Below are positions 58,315 through 64,000 of a DNA stretch of 64,000 bases, piece by piece (the stretch's first letter is position 1; the number at the start of each line of letters is the position of its first letter). The notes under the pieces are model-generated. The model worked only from the letters and a program-made list of their open reading frames with translations, did no database searches and was not told the DNA's origin. The translations under genes were made by a program, and so were the position numbers. The DNA is taken from contig JAEILZ010000003.1 in the NCBI GenBank assembly GCA_018873225.1, positions 4,278,001 to 4,342,000 on the forward strand, read 5' to 3'. The stretch is from [Phialemoniopsis] sp. UDSM-2020 (taxonomy: Eukaryota > Ascomycota > Sordariomycetes > Thyridiales > Thyridiaceae).

Positions 58315-60166
58315 CTAGCCCTCCATCGGCGCAATCGGCTTTCCGGCGTCGACAATAATCTGCTCGTCAATCTTCTTGTTGACCTCGTCGCCATACTCAA
58401 CTCGCTTCCACGTCGTGATGCGCGCCTCGTTAAAGTCAAAATCGAAAATTCGAAGCTTGCGCAGGAAGCCTCCGTACCCGCCATACCCGCCGAAACCAAC
58501 CCCTCCTGCGTAGCACATCCAGAGCGCAGGGAGCTGCTTCTCCTTGTTCATTGACATGGCGCAGTATTCGTTTGCGTGGTCACTGGGGAGCATGTCAGCA
58601 TCAACTTCCGGCAAACATAGATAAGCTAGAGCCACTTACTGTCCGCAGCTGACCATCACCACGCCCTGTTCGACCAGGGCATCCCGGAACCCAGAATTAA
58701 ACGCAGGCGCCGTGACGGCCTCCCGCCAGGGACCCTTAAATACCTGGTCCGGATCCCTGTATTCGGGAAGCGGAATGTGGATGAATGCAACGTCCATGTG
58801 CATGTGCGAGTACTCCTTATGCTTCGGCTTCAGGCTGTTGGACGTCTGCTTAAACCAGTCTATCTGGTTCTTCTTCAACCAGTCGTAACCATGGTACTTC
58901 TTCTCATCAGGTGAGTACGCGTGGGTGTCAAGTAGGTAGACCGTCAGCGCAGAGTGCGTTGTCTTACCCCGGCCAAGGACCTCAACGTAGTAGTTGCCCA
59001 CGCCGTCGAGATCCTCCGGTCCAGCGCGAGACAATGAGTAAGGGAGAGTCTCTATGAGAGACATCTGGGCAGCTCTCGGCATTGAACCCTCGTCATCGTG
59101 GTTGCCAAAGATACATGCGTATGGGATCTTGCGCTTAATCAAGAGCGAAGCGTATTTGAAGATGGCCTAGAGAAGCATTAGTATCGCTCGAGCATACGCA
59201 GGGAGTTGTCAGTAATCTACCGATTGCGCATCTGGCGCGGTATCACCGTTGACCTGATCACCACTAAGAACCACCATATCCGGACGTTCCTCATCGAGCA
59301 TTTTGGTGACGAAATCCAACGTCCGCGGGTCGGCCTCGCACTTTCCACCGTTGTAGCTGTCCGGCACGGGCTCTCGACACGCACCGACGCCGGTGCTCAA
59401 GTGCAGATCTGCCAGCTGCATGATCTTAAATTTCCCATTGTCCCGGATACGTGGCTGTGGCCTTTGGGCCGGCTTCTGTGTGCCCCGGTGGACGGTGATG
59501 TGCGCTGCCGGGATCGATCCCGAATCGGTGAGCAGGTGCACGCCGACAATCTCCCACCCGTCGCGTGCTTCCACAGCGTCATCGCCGAACAACACATCGA
59601 GACCCGTCACTGCCGACTTTGAATCGCTCGCGTGCCGCTTCGCCGACCTCTTGATCCACAGGCCCGATGGTCTGGACTCCCACCTCTCGTCTTCCTGACC
59701 CTTGACGCTGGCCCCCGGGTCGAGCCGGCCTACGGTGACATCCATGACGACCTTGTCCTCAGGCGTCAGCTCCTCCTCCTTCTTCCTCTGAATGTGCACG
59801 TATGCCGTCGACGCGAGGGCCTTGCCGAGGAACAGGTCCTTCTCTATGCGGTGCCAGCTGTCGCCCTCGAGCTTGCATGATGAGAACGGGTTTAAGCCCG
59901 AGCATTGTGTTATCGTTATGTCTGTTATTAAAATCCCCGGATGATGCTGGGGTAGGTATTCGTGTATTGACGAGGGAAGAACGCGGAAATTGCGGTCGAG
60001 GAAGAAGAGGGTGACAATGGTGACGATGGCGGCGGCAGCCACCTGCGTGATTGTCCGGAACTGGGTGGAGAAGATGCATGTCAGCGAGAGGCGTCGCATA
60101 CTGGGAGCTCGCGCCTTTTCATATCGCCGAGAGCCAGTCTGGAATACTTACAATGCGCCGCGCCAT
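58315..60166 (-). CDS. DCR2: Dcr2-like calcineurin-type metallophosphoesterase, single-pass membrane
   Basis: Metal-dependent phosphatase of the Dcr2 group, which in yeast acts on Sic1 and on Ire1 in the unfolded protein response. Exons 60152-60166, 59221-60060, 58640-59166 and 58315-58582 give 549 residues. The five-codon first exon (MARRI) is inferred from a GTAAGT donor and gives the expected start before FRTITQVAAAAIVTIVTLFF, a membrane anchor at about 10-27. Metal-site motifs are all present: D223-L-H225 in LADLHLS, GDQVNGD (272-278), GNHD (306-309), H415 in HIPLP, and GHDH (460-463). The last motif forms only when intron 3 is removed, confirming that splice. The lumenal/extracytosolic stem (30-200) is typical. 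Divergent from the tRNA methyltransferase-like gene, 717 bases apart. Dcr2 assignment by architecture. Confidence 0.9.
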
Positions 60167-60883
60167 GGTTTTTCAAACTCCCAACGGCTCAAAGAGCCGT
60201 CGCGCAACGCCCTCGCGTGGGCAGTCCGGGTAGTGAGGTAGCGACGTCGTGGATGTCAACGGTTATGACTGTCTAGCTAATTGTGCCGTGATGAGGCCCA
60301 TCGACATATCACCTCATGTCGAAAAGGAGCGAAAGAGTCTTCCCGATGCAATAGCAAAGATGTATGAGGGAAATCGAAACGTCTCTTCCAAAAAAATGTC
60401 GAGATGATGGCAGGGCTTAAAACAAGGTTAAGAGAGGAGAGGCCGTAGGGCTGCGATCTGATTTGCTAGGTGGCTCTTGGCAAGGTTTACATGAGCAGAT
60501 TTCGCTGGGAGTTTAGCATGTGCCAGCTCTGGCTGATCCATTCAGGGGCCCAGCTACAGTGGATTCCGGGTTACTGCATCGCCGCTCAGGGGACAAATAG
60601 ACTCTTTTACCGCCTGCCTGAAATGGCATAGGGAGCCAGTAGCGTTCTAGACCATCGCAGGCAAGCACTCAAAGAGAAATCTGGGGTACCCGCAGGCCCA
60701 CTAAAAAGAGCAACTGGCTACAATTTTGCAGGGATCTGAAATACCTGCTCGGGCTCATGATACATGCAGCCATCGAATGTCTCTCAACTTGTTGAATAAA
60801 GTAGAAGCGAGTTAGTACCAAGTGGTAGAAAGTGGGACATTCGAAATATCACGAGCCAAATTCTGGCGCAAACTCACTGCCAG
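60167..60883. promoter_or_regulatory. Divergent promoter of DCR2-like and tRNA methyltransferase-like genes
   Basis: 717 bases between opposite start codons. It must hold both promoters and leaders. No TATA element or known site is close to either start, and no gene is visible in it. Confidence 0.55.
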
Positions 60884-62637
60884 ATGTTGTCAAGAGCTCA
60901 GAGAAGAGCCTTGACGGCGTCCACGACACCCTCATTTCGGCAGCTAACTTCACCAACGACAACGTTCAGCATATCCCGGGCATATTCGTTCCCACGAACA
61001 GTACAAGGTATGAAATGAATTTGTTTAGGGCAGTGCCTCTTATAATAGGAGCTGTGTCATAAGAGACTTCACCATCTTCGAGCAAGGCACTCCTTAACCC
61101 CTTGCCCTTAACCCCTTTTATGTCCCTGATGGAGTGCTAACCTGGGTACGATTCTTCAGAAAATGATACTGTATTTTTGGAAGCCCCCTACAAGGGCGGA
61201 GAATACAGACTTCACCTAGCCGGTCCGCTCAAAGCCGACGAGCCCGTCAAGCTCAAAGATGCTAGACGTACCAAGCTCAACGCCGCCGACATCATCGGCA
61301 AGTCGTCTCGCGATGTCATCAAGACTGGCAAGGGCTTGACATTCCGCGTGCAAGATCCCTCCCTGGGGTCTTTCATGTTGTGTGCTCCCCGAGGAGTCAC
61401 ACCCGTAAGTAATTTCTTGCTCTCCTGTCGCGACACGGCTCAACTAATCAAGTCGATCACAGATATACCCCGGAGACGCTAGCTTCATCGTCAGCCTTTT
61501 GGACATCAACCTCCCTGTACCCGGAGAGGACCCCGAGGCTGATGCACAGCCGCCCTTCGAGTGAGTTACCTGTTATCAAGCTATAGTAACAGCTTGCTCA
61601 TCAACTTGTCTAGAATATTCGAAGCCGGCACTGGCATGGGCTCCCTGACTCTTCATCTCGCCCGCGCCATCCACGGCGCTAACCCTCCGGTCCCTCCATC
61701 ACTCAGACAATCCCTCGTCGAGGCCCCCTATCTACCATCCCCAGACAACCTCTTCCATTCATCAGTCTCCCCTTCATCAGACCCCTCTGAACCCCCAACT
61801 CCATCAAATCCAGCAACACCAACAGACACCATCGCCACCCCTCCCAAACCCCCGTCATCACCGACCTCCGACCCGCACCCCCTAGCCTTCCCCTCCCCCT
61901 CCGAAGCAGAAGCCTACGCATCCCACCTCTCCGCCCGCCGAGCCGTGATCCACACCCTCGACAACAGGCCCGCCCACTCGCGTAACGCCCACCGAAACGC
62001 CCGCCGCTTCCGCCGCGCCCTGTACCTCCCGGACATCGACTTCCACGTCGGCTCCGTGCAGGAGTACCTCTCGGCCCGCCTTGCGGCCGCCTCCCCCGAT
62101 AACAAACCCTTTCTCGCCCACGCTGTGCTCGACCTGCCCGACGCCTGGGACGCCGCCGGCGCTCTTGTGACGCGGTGCCTCCGCCCGGACGGCCTGCTCG
62201 TCGTCTTCGCCGCGCAGCTGACGCAGGTCGTCCGCTTCGCCGCCGAGGCCGCGCGCTCCAGCGCTCCCTTGCGGCAGGAGCGTGTCGTCGAGCTGGCGAC
62301 GAGTACCGTGACGGGGGGCGCGGGGGGTGGCGACGGGACGCTGTCGTCGAACCTCGCTGGCGCGGGCGGGCGCGAGTGGGATGTGCGTCTCGTGCGTGGC
62401 GTCCGGAAGAATGAGGAGAACGATGGAGGGGTGGTGGATCTGGGGAGCACCGAGGAGAAGCTCGTGACGGTGTGTCGGCCCAAGGTCGGGGCGTTCACGG
62501 CGGGCGGCGGGTTTGTGGCTGTGTTTAGGAAGCTTGAGACCGGGAGGGTGTGGGTGCCTGAGCAGGACCAGGAAGTGAAGGAGGTTGGGATGGAGGAAGA
62601 AAAGAGGGACGAGGAGGTCGTTGCCAAGGCGGGATGA
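60884..62637 (+). CDS. Mitochondrial tRNA (adenine-N1)-58 methyltransferase-like protein
   Basis: SAM-dependent enzyme of the Trm61/GCD14 fold, closest in layout to mitochondrial TRMT61B, which methylates A58 of tRNA. Exons 60884-61007, 61160-61404, 61463-61560 and 61614-62637 give 496 residues. The start at 60884 gives a presequence rich in R, S and T without acids (SRAQRRALTASTTPSF ... SRAYS), then NDTVFLEAPYKGGEY, the small N-terminal barrel. YPGDAS (125-130) is the family's conserved block. Motif I is EAGTGMGSLT (159-168). A Pro/Ser-rich insertion of about 70 residues follows, then HTLDNRPAHSRNAHRNARRF and the motif-IV-like LDLPDAW and LRPDGLLVVFAAQLTQV. The usual acidic E after motif I is D here, and the C-terminus is longer and less conserved. 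Mitochondrial location and m1A58 substrate are inferred. Confidence 0.83.
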
Positions 62638-64000
62638 TCATCGTGTCTTGTGTGTATACATAACTGTGTATGATGTTGCTGTATGAATAAGGAGTGTATA
62701 AGTACGCGTCGGTGGTGTTGCCCATGAATCACCCCCTGAATCACCTTGCCGTCACCTCAACTCCCGCCATCCACCCCTTATCACTAGCACCACGACGCCC
62801 AGAGCACCACTTCTCCGACCTCACAAAACAACACAACCCTTATAGCTCTGAATAACCACGCCCATCTTCCAAGGGAGGCGGGGATGGCGTAGCGGTAGCT
62901 GGCTGAGATAGGACCAGAAGCTTCGTATCATCCCACCGTAGTAAATGCCCCCCTTCAACAAAAAAGAAACAAACAACAAAACGGATTTCTCACGAGGTCC
63001 GAGTTCGATTCCAACGAACGAACAAAAAAACAAAATCCACTACTCAAACACAGTGAGCAGTGTCGATACCGAAGTAAAAACTCGAAAGGGTTTTTCGCAG
63101 CTGGTTCCCCTCCTCGAAAAGGTGAGCCAGTGAGCTTTTTGGCCTTTTTTTTCTTGGTGGTGATACTGCTTTCCAGAAGAAATTTTTCTTTTTAGGTCTT
63201 TTTAGACGCGGCTTGTGATGATTTTATTTAGACATCGAAGTAAAAGGTGTCATAGGTCTTGTTGGACTGTTCCTTCGTCCATCTATATAAGATTTACATA
63301 CGGTCAAAGACTGGTCTCACAGCCATGTATCGCATTACGTCCAGAGAACGATCTGGCATTGTGTTGCAGACGTAAGGCATTTTCAAGATATCTTGTATTC
63401 CATGCGTTTGCTATCCTTCTTTACTAAAAGGGGGGTATCACTCAGATGATGATGCTCGCTGCGTAGTCGCTCGCTTGCTCGCTATGAATACCAGGAAAAG
63501 AAAAGCAAACCCGACAAGCAGGCCCATATCCATCCGTTCATCCACAAAACCCATGCCCTTCCCCTCAAGACCAGTGACCCGACCGTGTCCGAGGCACCAA
63601 ATTGCACTTCTCAGAAGTCTCTCTCTCTCTCCTTCTCCCAGAGAAACGAAAATATACCCAAGAGGCCCACATCAGCCTGTATGTGAGAGACCACAAGAAG
63701 TGCAATGGAGCCAGCATTGCCACCATTAGAAAACCCAGTTTCCCCAGCTTTGAACAAAGACATTAAGTTCCCTTGCCGGTTGAAGGTTCGACAACCAGCC
63801 TGTAAGCCAACCAGTGACATGACAGATATGGAAAAGTAGACGACAAGGAAAAATAAAGGAAAGCCCAGTCTCCGGGAGGAGCACATGGACAAAATTGTTT
63901 GTTGAAAGGAAACGCCGCCGCTTTGCCCAGTCAAGGGGTCCCGCGAGGGATAGCGAGGGGCGGTCACAGGAAGCCGTGCTGTTTTCCCGGGCAGTCCTGC
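62638..64000. other. 3' flank of the tRNA methyltransferase-like gene, no further gene seen
   Basis: Presumed 3'-UTR to about 62.72 kb, then low-complexity A-rich sequence (62.95-63.05 kb) and T-rich stretches near 63.14-63.2 kb, with a (CT)n run near 63618. A minus-strand frame at 63611-63967 has one hydrophobic stretch but no recognised family. The window edge may cut a gene. Confidence 0.5.

Noticed and set aside
62870..63015. tRNA-like A-box and GTTCGATTC B-box
   Set aside because: The sequence around GTTCGATTC cannot form a T-stem (only one of five pairs fits), and the A-box candidate lies over 100 bases away. No cloverleaf forms.

Overview
The window is nuclear DNA of a filamentous ascomycete (Pezizomycotina, most likely a Sordariomycete). 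Evidence: genes are broken by short introns of about 50-130 bases with GTRNGT donors and (C/T)AG acceptors, codons prefer C or G in the third position, and the families present are typical of moulds (Zn(II)2Cys6 regulator, HET-domain protein, fungal Psd1 with a long loop, Ssh4-type SPRY adaptor). Genus and species cannot be read from the sequence. Gene models below were spliced by hand from the reading frames. All open exactly, but no transcript or homology search was available.

Layout. 1-15.37 kb has no gene I can recognise: simple repeats, two short duplications or hairpins, and a pyrimidine-rich leader with a G-quadruplex motif before a C6 transcription factor (15.37-17.43 kb, +), whose 3' end may be alternatively spliced and is followed by five copies of one 9-mer. 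17.4-21.7 kb is a gap. 21.66-24.70 kb (-) is a 994-residue disordered protein with a metallothionein-like cysteine cluster. 26.1-29.06 kb (-) encodes Kap104/transportin. 30.9-33.26 kb holds a divergent pair, proteasome assembly chaperone 4 (-) and a carnosine-N-methyltransferase-family enzyme (+), sharing a promoter with an inverted pair of GATA sites. Then come an SDR oxidoreductase (-), a HERP-like membrane ubiquitin-like protein (-), mitochondrial phosphatidylserine decarboxylase (+) and a nitroreductase-family protein with a likely mitochondrial presequence (-).

43.7-45.6 kb (-) is an FAD/NADPH reductase that lacks the flavodoxin half and carries a CCGGGCC motif. A 6-kb gap follows. 51.66-53.26 kb (-) is an Ssh4-like Rsp5 adaptor. 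55.36-57.86 kb (-) is a HET-domain protein with a cysteine-rich N-terminus. 58.3-60.2 kb (-) is a Dcr2-like membrane phosphatase, divergent from a mitochondrial tRNA m1A58 methyltransferase-like gene (+, 60.9-62.6 kb). The remainder shows no gene.

The genes are mostly unrelated housekeeping functions: nuclear import, proteasome assembly, ER and endosomal protein sorting, and mitochondrial lipid and tRNA metabolism. There is no biosynthetic cluster, transposon, CRISPR array, rRNA or convincing tRNA. About half the window, including most of the first 15 kb and 45.6-51.7 kb, is unexplained non-coding sequence. The points most worth checking are the cysteine-rich disordered protein, the flavodoxin-less reductase, the alternative C-terminus and 3' repeats of the transcription factor, the in-frame SSH4 intron, and the two large gene-free regions.
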